A DNA stretch of 64,000 nt from Isoetes taiwanensis (taxonomy: Eukaryota; Streptophyta; Lycopodiopsida; Isoetales; Isoetaceae). The stretch is from contig JAJEKV010000131.1 in assembly GCA_021234155.1 (NCBI GenBank), forward strand, positions 312,001 to 376,000, in the 5' to 3' direction. Position numbers and translations under genes: made by a program. The notes under the pieces are model-generated. The model did not search any database. It was given only the letters and a program-made list of their open reading frames with translations, and was not told the DNA's origin. Shown piece after piece: positions 32,926 through 45,908 of this stretch. How positions within the stretch are numbered: the first letter of the stretch is position 1; each line of letters begins with the position of its first letter.

Positions 32926-35204
32926 GGCCGATTTCTATATTTAATCGATTTCTTCCTCGCTACGCTGGCCTAATATTATTACCATGGCCGCTTTTACTAG
33001 CATGGCATCGATGAGTACATTTTTCAAGTTTTCACTTGGCTTCTACAGAAAAGTTGGTTTATTAGGCGATGACGAGGTAGCACTACCGCCTTTATGACCG
33101 AGCTTATTTTCCTGTAAGGTACTTTTTCTTATGCTTTTAACTAGAGGTTCATATGCTTTAGAAATACTTTCGCCTTCACTTCTCGACTTTCTTCCCGGCC
33201 TCATATTGAGGAGTGTACAGAGAAACATTTTCTTCCCCTACCGCATGAGCATAGGCAAGGAGGGTGTTGAGGAAATATATACCTAATGTAAAACACAATA
33301 GCCGTGCTTTTAATATCTTTTTTAGAAGCCCCACTAGTTTTGGTTTAAGCTCTTCCTCATTCAAGAGTTGAATGGTTCCCAAAAGCCCCTAGACACATCT
33401 TTTATAGTGTTGCCTAGTGCTATTTCCTCGAAAGTATATATGCTAGTTGCAATGCTATTTATTGGCTTTTAAACATGGAGTCCTTTTACGCAGTAAATGC
33501 AACTTGTCGCCATTGAGTCACCGGACTAGATTGAAATAGGTATTGAAATAACATGACTAGTTGCTTGCAAATTTTACGAGAGAGTAACAAACCGGTTGTC
33601 CCGCTGGAGTTTCAAATCTAGATGTTATTGAAAATGATTCTTTTATTAAGGAGTCTACAAGTCCTAACTGAAAATTGATTTAGCTTTTAATGGAGTAAAT
33701 CCAGCCTCAATTACAATGCAACCAGAAAGATAGCTAGTCTTTGTAAATCCAATGTTGTTACTAAGTAGTGTTCTTCTTGATAATCTTTGTGAGCCAAACA
33801 AGCCCACTTTTGTTTGAACAGATATATCTTATTGATGAAAATTTGATTGATGTCTTTATAATATTGTCTATCCCAAGTAGTTGCATAATAGATGTTGTTA
33901 CATCCATCGCTTTCTTCATAACCTTTGTAAGGCAAACAAGATGGCTGATATTGTTATTAAGCATATGATTGTAAGAAGCTGCTGGCCCGCACCGCAGGAG
34001 ATCAACTATAATTGAAACTCACTTGGTTTGTCTTGTTTTCTTCTATTATTGAAGATAATATATCTCAGAAGTTCTCGATACCCCTCAAGGTAACATGCTT
34101 CAAATCATAGCTCGCTAGAACCCATATTGTCTAAAAATTTCAAAACCATTGCTTGAGATTGCCTTCTTCCATCTGTGTAAAACTGGTTAAGTGCATGTTA
34201 GTTTACAGAAAAGAACATTCAAAAGTGTGGGTAGAAGGACATAAGTGTTACTAGCAATAACATACATGCAGTTAATAGATACAAAATATGACTGTGGATC
34301 AGATTTACCAATTGTGGCAATAGGTCTAGCATCCATCCATATATACTTCTACCAACTAATAGCTACAAAGTATGGTTGCAATACTATGGTCGCATATTTG
34401 CATGCACCTACAATGTAATACCAGCTGGTTCAACTAGAGTTACCGTGACTCTAACTTCTACTCTAATCTACACCCATATATTTACACAACAAGTGCTGCA
34501 ACAACAATTGCAATTGAATACCCCGCAACAAAATATTGAGAACTCATGACATATGTTCTAAAAACAGAGTTGGGTAGCATACTTGTCATAGTTTTTGTAG
34601 AATTGACATCATTCACCTTTGTATTAGAAGTGAGATTGAGTAAACAAGATTCTGCGTAGACATCTTGTCAACTTGTTATGCAGCTTGGTGATGAAGCCAC
34701 TTGAAAGCAACATTTGCTCCACAATTGCCCATTGTTTAAAATTGCTCTACTTTGCAGCAGATTTTGCATGATCGTAGAAGCTTAACCAATTTATTTCACG
34801 ACCTCTACAATGTAAGAAGAATGTCACCGCTAATGCTTGAGGCACTTGCCCTCCAAAAACCTTATCTCTATCATGTATCTTCTTATACAATGCCAAGAAC
34901 TCCTCCCCTTTTTTTTTTTTTTAATAGTTTGAACCTATAGCAAGCTTTGCTAGTAACCTTTGGACCCCACATCCCTCGCATCTCATTCTCATCATCATTA
35001 AGGTGTCTTTCCTCCGACTTATATAACCTTATAGGTTAAGCCTTTGTTGTTTAGATCACGAATTGCATATTTTGTCGCCATATAAGATCACACGCTAGTT
35101 GCCCGCAATATCTATTTAAGTTAGATAGATTTAATCACTAAATACCGGCAAGCTTGATGTCCATTGTTTGACCTTGCCAAAGCCTTCCTCGTGTGCCTTT
35201 TGCT

Positions 35205-35245
<41 letters not shown>

Positions 35246-35993
35246 GGCTAGGAGTATTATCTAAACATATATAAAGCGCTTTGTAATTTTTCTTTTTGTC
35301 CCTCCTATTTTTCTCAAGGCCGCAATCTTTCTTCTTATTTAGATGCCACGATAATCTCATCTCATTGCTTCGACGTCCGGCAAACGAGAGCAGCAGTTGG
35401 CATATACTTCTTCTTGCTTTCGTAACCCGCTTCGACCGAGATCCATGTCTCATCCTGCCGCTTAGATGAACCCGGAGATGAACTTAAAACGGCTAAATAA
35501 TTTAGATGTCGGCCTCAGACGGCTTCTAGAATCTGCCAGCCCTACATCGAATGCACATGTAGCTTACCAAGACGGGCGTAAAACCGGCGCCAACAAAATT
35601 TCTGTTAGGTATTGCCGCTGCAAAAATCTCCTCTAGATATTTGCTTACGCTTGCATTTTCTCGACTACAATTTCCAAGTATTTGAGGCAAAGTCAAATCC
35701 CGATTTGATGCATATGGCCAAATGTCCAACAAGCAATTTCGTCGCCAAGCCGCTTCTTCGCCATAAGTCCGCCAAGAACTAACTTCATCCGGGTGCGCCT
35801 TTTATTATGCTAGATCTTCTCCTACCGATCTTCCATGAAGCAAGCTTTTGAAGATAAGGGAGTTCTTGGGTTTTTCAAAAGTTCTCAGAAAGGAGAAAAC
35901 AAATAGAAGGTAAAAGCCGATCTAAAGCCCTCTTGCATGATCCGAAAGCATTACATCAAAACTAGAGTGGAGAATAGTAGAGCCGAGAAATCT

Positions 35994-36605
35994 ATGGTGG
36001 CTGATGTTTTCCTGAGCAAGCAAGGCCCTCGCGATTTTGGGCCACTCAGAAATACAGTGGAGTAGGCCTAATTCCTCTTCTTCAATGGCTGGTCGCCGAA
36101 CAAAATGGAATATGGAGCACCGCCGAAGTTTCAATCGCCTATATCCAAGCGTACCATGGCGTATCCCGTGGATTGTAGCTTCAGGCGAAGTTATGAAAGA
36201 GCATGTATTGAAGCATGGTTTGAGAGTGGACGGCGAGATTGTTTGCAAACAGTAACATGGTAGATAACATATGCATGTTTCCAAATAATTTTTTTAACAA
36301 CAACAATCTTGAATTGGTGTGAAATGTATAATGTTCCTAAACCCAAGTCTCAGAGTTAGAGGTCACCGGAAAGTTTGTACAGACATTATTAACCCCCTAA
36401 GCTTATTTCTTCCGAAGGTACGCAGTCGGTTGGAACTAATTTGAGATCCGAGGATTACTTCATGGCAAAAAGTTCAGCCTCAAGTATCATAGACACTTCC
36501 CCTAGAGCTCATTTAGGCCGTGAACAAAATGATCATAATGCTCATTCTATCGTAAGTGAGAAACTTCTATTATTAGGTGGAAAGATCTCATTTTCTCACA
36601 TGTAA
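35994..36605 (+). pseudogene. U-box fragment, unit 3, frameshifted
   Basis: Homologous position to the unit 9 ORF. It has many small indels: TTTCAATCGCCTAT where unit 9 has TTTCACTGCCCTAT, and CAAACAGTAACATGG where unit 9 has CAAACAGGTAACATGG. No continuous U-box frame. Confidence 0.7.
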
Positions 36606-36852
36606 AGTCTAGGGCAAATTTACATAATTAAAAGAAAATCTAACAAATTTGACATTCAATGTGATATTGTTCCTCCTTTTCATGATGTATCATTTTCATA
36701 ACTTTTTCTTTCAAAGAGAATGTCCTCAAGCAGCCTTGGGTCACGCCGCTGATAAATTTTTGTATCATTAAATATAGTTAAATATGTACAATAGTGGTGC
36801 CCCCTCAAGGGCTTGAGCACAAATGCTCCCCTGCTTTGGCCAAGACCCTATG

Positions 36853-37246
36853 TCAAGACTCGAGACTAAACCCTTTTAGTCCCCTTTTTAGTCCCCTTTG
36901 TGCCCATGAACATTTGAAGTACATATACAAAGCCCGAAATTGATATTCTAGGGTTAAACTTATGGACAAGCACATTAACCCGCAGACACCTATGAAGAAT
37001 CTGCCACCAAAGAACTGCCACTTTAGGATGAAGTAGCTTGTCCCATGCCCAAGACCACACCTTCTGCCATTGAAGAGGAGGAAGTTGAAGAGACCACTTA
37101 TTAGACGGAGGAAGAATATCGATTCAAGCAACAACTCGATACATAGAGTTCACAAGTTTGCACTCCTTAATTTCTTCATGACAAACCCATACCAAAATAT
37201 CTTCTTGGTGTGGCAGAATATCTATATGACATCTTTGTTGGGACAT
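36853..37246 (-). pseudogene. zf-RVT fragment, unit 3, frameshifted
   Basis: The WSWAWDKLLHPKV and LHRCLRVNVL segments are recognisable. The frame is split by short indels near 37122-37140 (ATATCGATTCAAGC where other units have ATATCAGTATCAAGC). Confidence 0.65.
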
Positions 37247-40200
37247 GGCCAGATTTCTCTATATTTACTGATTTCTTCCTCAGTGCTACGTTGGCCTAAT
37301 ATTATTACCATGGCCAGTTTACTAGCATGGCATCAGGATGAGTACATTTTTCAAGTTTTCACTTGGCTTCTACAGGAAAAGTTGGTTTATTAGGCTTATG
37401 ACGAGGTAGCACTACCTGCCTTTATGACCTGAGAGCTTATTTCCCTAGTGAAGGTACTTTTTCTTATGCTTTTTAACTAGAGGTTCATATGCTTTAGAAA
37501 TACTTTCGCCTTCACTTCGTCAGACTTTCTTCCGGCCTCATATTGAGGAGTGTACAGAGAAACATTTTCTTCCCCACTGCATGAGCATAGGCAAGGAGGG
37601 TGTTGAGGAAATATATAATGAATGTAAAAACGCAATAGCCAGGCTTTTAATATCTTTTTTTAGAAACCCCACTAGTTTTGGTTTAAGCTCTTCCTCATTC
37701 AAGAGTTGAATGGTCTACAAAAGCTCCCTAGACACATCTTTTATAGTGCTGCCTAGTGCTATTTCCTGAGTATATATGCTAGTTGCAATGCTATTTATTG
37801 GCTTTTAAACATGGAGTCCTTTTTACGCAGTAAATGCAACTTGTCGCCATTGAGTCACCGACTAGATTGAAATAGGTATTGAAATAACATGACTAGTTGC
37901 TTGCAAATTTTACGAGAGAGTAACAAACTGGTTGTCCCGTTGGAGTTTCAAATCTAGATGTTATTGAAAATGATTCTTTTATTAAGGAGTCTACAAGTCC
38001 TAACTGAAAATTGATTAGCTTTAATGGAGTAACCAGCCTCTAATTACAATGCAACCTCAGTTATAGCTAGTCTTTGTAAATCCAATGTTGTTACTAAGTA
38101 GTGTTCTTCTTGATAATCTTTGTGAGCCAAACAAGCCCACTCTTTTGTTTGAACAGAGATATCTTATTGATGAAAATTTGATTGATGTCTTTATAATATT
38201 GTCTATCCCAAGTAGTTGCATAATAGATGTTGTTACATCCATCGCTTCTTCATAACCTTTGTAAGGCAAACAAGATGGTCGATATTGTTATTAAGCATAT
38301 GATTGTAAGAAGTCACTGCCCCGCACCGGCAGAGATCAACTATAATTGAAACTCACTTGGTTTGTCTTGTTTTCTTCTATTATTGAAGATAATATATCTC
38401 AGTAGTTCTTCATACCCCTCAAGGTAACATGCTTCAAATCATAGCTCGCTAGAACCTGACCATTGTCTAAAATTTCAAACAGAATTGCTTGAGATTGCCT
38501 TCTTCCATCTGTGTAAAACTGGTTAAGTGCATGTTAGTTTACAGAAAAGAACATTCAAAAGTGTGGGGAGAAGGACATAAGTGTTACTAGCAATAACATA
38601 CATGCGCTTAATAGATACAAAATATGACTCAGGATCGTATTTACCAATTGTGGTCGCAACCTAGCATCCATCCATATATACTTCTACCAACTAATAGCTA
38701 CAAAGTATGGTTGCAATACTATGGCTGCATATTTGCATGCACCTACAATGTAATACCAGCGTGGTTCAACTAGAGCTACCAGACTCTAACTTCTACTCTA
38801 ATCTACACCCATATATTTACACAACAAGTGCTGCAACAACAATTGCAATTGAATACCCTGCAACAAAATATTGAGAACTCATGACATATGTTCTAAAAAC
38901 AGAGTTGGGTAGCATACTTGTCATAGTTTTTGTAGAATTGACATCATTCACCTTTGTATTAGAAGTGAGATTGGAGTAAACAAGATTCTGCGTAGACATC
39001 TTGTCAACTTGTTGCGCAGTTGGTGATGAAGCCACTTGGAAAGCAACATTTGCTCCACAATTGCCCATTGTTTAAAATTGCTCTACTTCTTGCAGCAGAT
39101 TTTGCATGATCGTAGAAGCTTAACCAATTTATTTCACGACCTCTACAATGTAAGAAGAATGTCACCGCTAATGCTTGAGGCACTTGCCCTCCAAAAACCT
39201 TATCTCTATCATGTATCTTCTTATACAATGCCAAGAACTCCTCCCTTTTTTTTTCTTTTAATAGTTTGAACCTATAGCAAGCTTTGCTAGTAACCTTTGG
39301 ACCCCACATCCCTCGCATCTCATTCTCATCATCATTAAGGTGTCTTTCCTCTGACTTATATAACCTTATAGGTTAAGCCTTTGTTGTTTAGATCACGAAT
39401 TGCATATTTTGCTGCCATATAAGATCACACGCTAGTTGCCTGCAATATCTATTTAAGTTAGATAGATTTAATCACTAAATACTGGCAAGCGGTATGTCCA
39501 TTGCTTGACCTTGCCAAAGCCTTCTGGTGTGCCTTTTGCTAGTTTTTTTTTTTTTTTTTTTTTTTTTTAACGGCTAGGAGTATTATCTAAACATATATAA
39601 AGCAGTTTGTAATTTTTCTTTTTTGTCCCTCCTATTTTTTCTGCGCCGCAATCTTTCTGTTTATTTAGATGCCACGTATAATCTCATCTCATTGCTTCGA
39701 CGCCTGGCAGCGGTAGCGGCAGTGGCATATACTTCTTCTTGCTCAGAACCTGCTTCGACTGAGATCCATGTCTCATCCTGCCGCCTAGATGAACCCGAGA
39801 TGAACTTAAAACGGCTAAATAATTTAGATGCCGGCTCTGCAGACGGCTTCTAATCTGCCCACCCTACATCGAACGGTCACTTACCAAGACGGGGCGTAAA
39901 ACCGACCTCGGTTAGGTATTGTTTCCGCTGCAAAATCTCCTCGGTTAGATATTTGCTTACGTTGCATTTTTCTCGACTACAATTTTCAAGTATTTGAGGC
40001 GTTGTCAAATCCCGATTTGATGCATATGGCCAAATGTCCAACAAAGCAATTTAACGTCGCTCACGCGCTCTAAGCTCTTCGCCCATAAGTCCGCCAAAGA
40101 ACTAACTTCATCCGGGTGCAGCTTTTTATTATGCTAGATCTTCTCCTCCCGCCGATCTTCCATGAAGCAAGCTTTTGAAGATAAAGGGAGTTCTTGGGTT

Positions 40201-40314
40201 TTCAAAAGTTACGTAAAGAGAAAACAGCGAAGGTAAAGCCGATCTAAAGCCCTCTTGCATATCCGAAAGCATTACATCAAAACTAGAGTGGAGAATAGTA
40301 GAGCCGAGAAATCT

Positions 40315-40935
40315 ATGGTGGTCGATGTTTTCTGGAGCAAGCAAGGCCCTCGTGATTTTGGGCGGCTCGTAAATACAGGGGAGTAGGCCTAATTCCTCTT
40401 CTTTGAATGGCCGGTCGTCGAACAAAATGGAATATGGAGCAGCCTGCCGAGTTTCATCGCCCTATATCCAAGCGGCTCATGGCGGATCCCGTGATTGTAG
40501 CTTCAGTGGGAGTTATGAAAGAGCATGTATTGAAGCATGGTTTGAGAGTGGACGGCAGATTGTTTGCAAACGTAACATGGTAGATAACATATGCATGTTT
40601 CCAAATAATTCTTTAAAAACAACAATCTTGAATTGGTGTGAAATGTATAATGTTCCTAAACCCAAGTCTCGTAGAGTTAGAGGTTCTTTGGAAAGTTTGT
40701 ACAGGACATTATTAACCCCCCTAAGCTTATTTCTTCTGTAAGGTACGTTGTGTCAGAAGTTGGAACTAATTTGAGATCTGAGGATTACTTCATGGCAAAA
40801 AGTTCAGTTCCTGTTATCATAGACACTTCCCCTAGAGCTCATTTAGGCCAGGAACAAAATGATCATAATGCTCATTCTATCAGAAGTGAGAAACTTCTAT
40901 TATTAGGTGGAAAGATCTCATTTTCTCACATGTAA
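40315..40935 (+). pseudogene. U-box fragment, unit 4, frameshifted
   Basis: Homologous to the unit 9 ORF. The frame is lost between the start and the NNSLKTTILNWCEMYN segment. The distal tail from 40750 (SEVGTNLRSEDYFMAKSS) is open to the TAA at 40935. Confidence 0.7.
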
Positions 40936-41194
40936 AGTCTAGGGCAAATTTACATAATTAAAAGAAAATCTAACAAATTTGACATTCAATGTGATATTGT
41001 TCCTCCTTTTCATGATGTATCATTTTCATAACTTTTTTTCTTTCAAAGAGAATGTCATGGCACCTTGGCGCCCGATAAATTTTGTATCATTAAATATAGT
41101 TAAATATGTACAATAGTGGTGCCCCGAAGGGCTTGAGCACAAATGCTCCCGTTTTGGCCAAGACCCTATGCTGAAGACTCGAGACTAAACCCTT

Positions 41195-41665
41195 TTAGTC
41201 CCCTTTTAGTCCCCTTGTGCCCATGAACATTTGAAGTACATATACAAAGCCCGAAATTGATATTCTAGGGTTAAACTTATGGACAAGCACATTAACCCGC
41301 AGACACCTATGAAGAATCTGCCACCAAAGAACTGCCACTTTAGGATGAAGTAGCTTGTCCCATGCCCAAGACCACACCTTCTGCCATTGAAGAGGAGGAA
41401 GTTGAAGAGACCACTTATTAGACGGAGGAAGAATATCAGTATCAAGCAACAACTGATACATAGAGTTCACAAGTTTGCACTCCTTAATTTCTTCATGACA
41501 AACCCATACCAAAATATCTTCTTGGTGTGGCAGAATATCTATATGACATCTTTGTTGGGACATGGCCAGTTCTCTATATTTAATGATTTCTTCCTCGCTT
41601 ACTTCACGTTGGCCTAATATTATTACCATGGCCGGTTTACTAGCATGGCATCGGGATGAGTACAT
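41195..41665 (-). pseudogene. zf-RVT fragment, unit 4 (longest open form, 156 aa)
   Basis: Starts about 34 residues upstream of the usual MSQQRC. The zf-RVT-like region covers roughly residues 47-130, with DILVWVCHEE, KVWSWAWDKLLHPKVAVLWW and LHRCLRVNVLVHKFNPR. Still only a fragment of a LINE ORF2. Confidence 0.7.
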
Positions 41666-42353
41666 TTTTCAAGTTTTCACTTGGCTTCTCTGAAAAAAGT
41701 TGGTTTATTAGGCGATGGCGAGGTAGCACCTCTTGCCTTTATGGACCAGGAGCTTATTTCTGTAAGGTACTTTTTCTTATGCTTTTAACTAGAGGTTCAT
41801 ATGCTTTAGAAATACTTTCGCCTTCACCGTGACTTTCTTCCGGCCTCATATTGGAGGAGTGTACAGGGAGAACATTTTCTTCCCTTTTGCATGAGCATAG
41901 GCAAGGAGGGTGTTGAGGAAATATATACTGAATGTAAAACACAATAGCCGGCTTTTAATATCTTTTTTAGAAGCCCCACTAGTTTTGGTTTAAGCTCTTC
42001 CTCATTCAAGAGTTGAATGGTCTACAAAAGCTCCCTAGACACATCTTTTATAGTGCTGCCTAGTGCTATTTCCTCGAGTATATATGCTAGTTGCAATGCT
42101 ATTTATTGGCTTTTAAACATGGAGTCCTTTACGTATGCAAAATGCAACTTGTCGCCATTGAGTCACCGGACTAGATTGAAATAGGTATTGAAATAACATG
42201 ACTAGTTGCTTGCAAATTTTACGAGAGAGTAACAACCGGTTGTTGTCCGTTGGAGTTTCAAATCTAGATGTTATTGAAAATGATTCTTTTATTAAGGAGT
42301 CTACAAGTCCTAACCGAAAATTGGATTAGCTTTAATGGAGTAACCGGTTCTAA

Positions 42354-42575
42354 TTACAATGCAACTGTGTTATAGCTAGTCTTTGTAAATCCAATGTTGT
42401 TACTAAGTAGTGTTCTTCTTGATAATCTTTGTGAGCCAAACAAGCCCACTCTTTGTTTGAACAGATATCTTATTGATGAAAATTTGATTGATGTCTTTAT
42501 AATATTGTCTATCCCAAGTAGTTGCATAATAGATGTTGTTACATCCACTGTTTCTTCATAACCTTTGTAAGGCAA
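42354..42575 (-). other. Unrecognised minus-strand ORF (unit 5 example, 73 aa)
   Basis: Reads MPYKGYEETVDVTTSIMQLL and onwards. Identical forms are at 4490-4711 and 46697-46918. In units 1 and 9 it is interrupted by the segment of about 38 bp. No domain recognised. Confidence 0.25.
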
Positions 42576-43857
42576 ACAAGATGGCTGATATTGTTATTAA
42601 GCATATGATTGTAAGAAGCTGCTGGCCCGCACCGCAGGAGATCAACTATAATTGAAACTCACTTGGTTTGTCTTGTTTTCTTCTATTATTGAAGATAATA
42701 TATCTGTAGTTCTGATACCCCTCAAGGTAACATGCTTCAAATCATAGCTCTGCTAGAACTGACCATTGTCTAAAATTTCAAACAGAATTGCTTGAGATTG
42801 CCTTCTTCCATCCATTAATAAACCGGTTAAGTGCATGTTAGTTTACGAGAAAAGAACATTCAAAAGTGTGGGGAGAAGGACATAAGTGTTACTAGCAATA
42901 ACATACATGCGCTTAATAGATACAAAATATGACCATGTGGATCGGTACCTACCAATTGTGGTCGCAACCTAGCATCCATCCATATATACTTCTACCAACT
43001 AATAGCTACAAAGTATGGTTTGCAATACTATGGCTGCATATTTGCATGCACCTACAATGTAATACCAAATGATGGTTCAACTAGAGCTACCGGACTCTAA
43101 CTTCTACTCTAATCTACACCCATATATTTACACAACAAGTCTTTGCAACAACAATTGCAATTGAATACCCTCCGCAACAAAATATTGAGAACTCATGACA
43201 TATGTTCTAAAAAGCGAGTTGGGTAGCATACTTGTCATAGTTTTTGTAGAATTGACATCATTCACCTTTGTATTAGAAGTGAGATTGGAGTAAACAAGAT
43301 TCTGCGTAGACATCTTGTCAACTTGTTCTTGGTGATTGGTGATGAAGCCACTTGGAAAGCAACATTTGCTCCACAATTGCCCATTGTTTAAAATTGCTCT
43401 ACTTCTTGCAGCAGATTTTGCATGATCGTAGAAGCTTAACCAATTTATTTCACGACCTCTACAATGTAAGAAGAATGTCACCGCTAATGCTTGAGGCACT
43501 TGCCCTCCAAAAACCTTATCTCTATCATGTATCTTTTTATACAATGCCAAGAACTCCTCCTTTTTTTTTTTCTTTTAATAGTTTGAACCTATAGCAAGCC
43601 TTGCTAGTAACCTTTGGACCCCACATCCCTCGCATCTCATTCTCATCATCATTAAGGTGTCTTTCCTCTGACTTATATAACCTTATAGGTTAAGCCTTTG
43701 TTGTTTAGATCACGAATTGCATATTTTGCTGCCATATAAGATCACACGCTAGTTGCCTGCAATATCTATTTAAGTTAGATAGATTTAATCACTAAATACT
43801 GGCAAGCGGTATGTCCATTGCTTGACCTTGCCAAAACTACTCTGTGTGCCTTTTGCT

Positions 43858-43903
<46 letters not shown>

Positions 43904-44651
43904 GAAGGCTAGGAGTATTATCTAAACATATATAAAGCAGTTTGTAATTTTTCTTTTTTGTCCCTCCTATTTTTTCTGCGCCGCAATCTTTCTGTTTATT
44001 TAGATGCCACGTATAATCTCATCTCATTGCTTCGACGCCTGGCAGCGGTAGCGGCAGTGGCATATACTTCTTCTTGCTCAGAACCTGCTTCGACTGAGAT
44101 CCATGTCTCATCCTGCCGCCTAGATGAACCCGAGATGAACTTAAAACGGCTAAATAATTTAGATGCCGGCTCTGCACGGCTTCTAGAATCTGCCCAGCCC
44201 TACATCGAATGCACATAAGCTTACCAGTACGAAGCAGAAACCGGCACCAACAGCCTCGGTTAGGTATTCTTCTTTGCAAAAATCTCCTGGTTAGATATTT
44301 TGCTTACGTTGCATTTTCTCGACTACAATTTCCAAGTATTTGAGGCGGTGTCAAATCCATTTGATGCATATGGCCAAATGTCCAACAAGCAATTTAAATT
44401 AAACTCGGCTCTTAAGCTCTTAAGCCCATAAGTCCGCGAAAGAACTAACTTCATCCGTGCGGCTTTTATTATGCTAGATCTTCTCCTACCGATCTTCCAT
44501 GAAGCAAGCTTTTGAAGATAAGGGAGTTCTTGGGTTTTTCAAAAAGTTACGTAAAGGAGAAAAAAGGCCCGAAGGTAAAGCCGATCTAAAGCCCTCTTAG
44601 TGTCGAGCATTACATCAAAACTAGAGTGGAGAATAGTAGAGCCGAAAATCT

Positions 44652-45275
44652 ATGGTGGTGATGTTTGCTTGGAGCAAGCAAGGCCCTATGATTTTGGGCC
44701 ACTTCGTAAATCTGAGAGTAGGCCTAATTCCTCTTCTTGAATGGCGGTCGTCCGAACAAAATGGAATATGGAGCAGCTTCTTTGAGTTTCAACGCCCCTA
44801 TATCCAAAAGCAACTCATGGCAGATCCCGTGATTGTAGCTTTAGCGAGTTATGAAAAGAGCATGTATTGAAGCATGGTTTGAGAGTGGGCCGCGAGATTG
44901 TTTGCAAACGGTAACATGGTAGATAACATATGCATGTTTCCAAATAATTCTTTGAAAACAACAATCTTGAATTGGTGTGAAATGTATAATGTTCCTAAAC
45001 CCAAGTCTCGTAGAGTTAGAGGTCTGCTTGGGAAAGTTTATGCAGGACATTATTAACCCCTAAGCTTATTTCTTACGTAAAGGTGCGTTGTGTCGGAAGT
45101 TGGAACTAATTTGAGATCTGAGGATTACTTCATGGCAAAAAGTTCAGTTCCTGTTATCATAGACACTTCCCCTAGAGCTCATTTAGGCCAGGAACAAAAT
45201 GATCATAATGCTCATTCTATCAGAAGTGAGAAACTTCTATTATTAGGTGGAAAGATCTCATTTTCTCACATGTAA
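44652..45275 (+). pseudogene. U-box fragment, unit 5, frameshifted
   Basis: Homologous to the unit 9 ORF, with small indels at about 44660, 44710, 44750, 44790 and 44845. The distal tail from 45090 is open to 45275. Confidence 0.7.
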
Positions 45276-45539
45276 AGTCTAGGGCAAATTTACATAATTA
45301 AAAGAAAATCTAACAAATTTGACATTCAATGTGATATTGTTCCTCCTTTTCATGATGTATCATTTTCATAACTTTTTCTTTCAAAGAGAAATGTCCGCGG
45401 CAGCCTTGGCCGCCGCGATAAATTTCTTGTATCATTAAATATAGTTAAATATGTACAATAGTGGTGCCCCGAAGGGCTTGAGCACAAATGCTCCCGTTTT
45501 GGCCAAGACCCTATGCTGAAGACTCGAGACTAAACCCTT

Positions 45540-45908
45540 TTAGTCCCCTTTTAGTCCCCTTGTGCCCATGAACATTTGAAGTACGTATACAAAGCCCGAA
45601 ATTGATATTCTAGGGTTAAACTTATGGACAAGCACATTAACCCTTGAGACACCTATGAAGAATCGCCACCAAAGAAGCGCCACTTTAGGATGAAGTAGCT
45701 TGTCCCATGCCCAAGACCACACCTTCTGCCATTGAAGAGGAGGAAGTTGAAGAGACCACTTATTAGACGGAGGAAGAATATCAGTATCAAGCAACAACTG
45801 ATACATAGAGTTCACAAGTTTGCACTCCTTAATTTCTTCATGACAAACCCATACCAAAATATCTTCTTGGTGTGGCAGAATATCTATATGACATCTTTGT
45901 TGGGACAT
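45540..45908 (-). pseudogene. zf-RVT fragment, unit 5
   Basis: 122 codons, same family. The LWWRFFIGVSRVNVL segment is altered relative to LWWQILHRCLRVNVL by two short compensating changes near 45645-45680. Confidence 0.68.

Larger units (their letters stand above)
30309..33545. repeat. Tandem array unit 2, right part
   Basis: Continues unit 2 from the next base after position 5385. The two parts together make 4279 bases. It carries a poly-T tract (30881-30918), a broken U-box fragment and a zf-RVT fragment. Many small indels against the other units fall at CTG/CAG sites. Confidence 0.95.
33546..37881. repeat. Tandem array unit 3
   Basis: Complete unit of 4336 bases, with a poly-T tract at 35207-35242. 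With unit 2 it is among the most divergent copies, and its U-box and zf-RVT frames are both broken by short indels. Confidence 0.95.
37882..42190. repeat. Tandem array unit 4
   Basis: Complete unit of 4309 bases, with a short poly-T tract (39543-39568). The U-box frame is broken. The zf-RVT ORF is the longest in the array (156 codons). Confidence 0.95.
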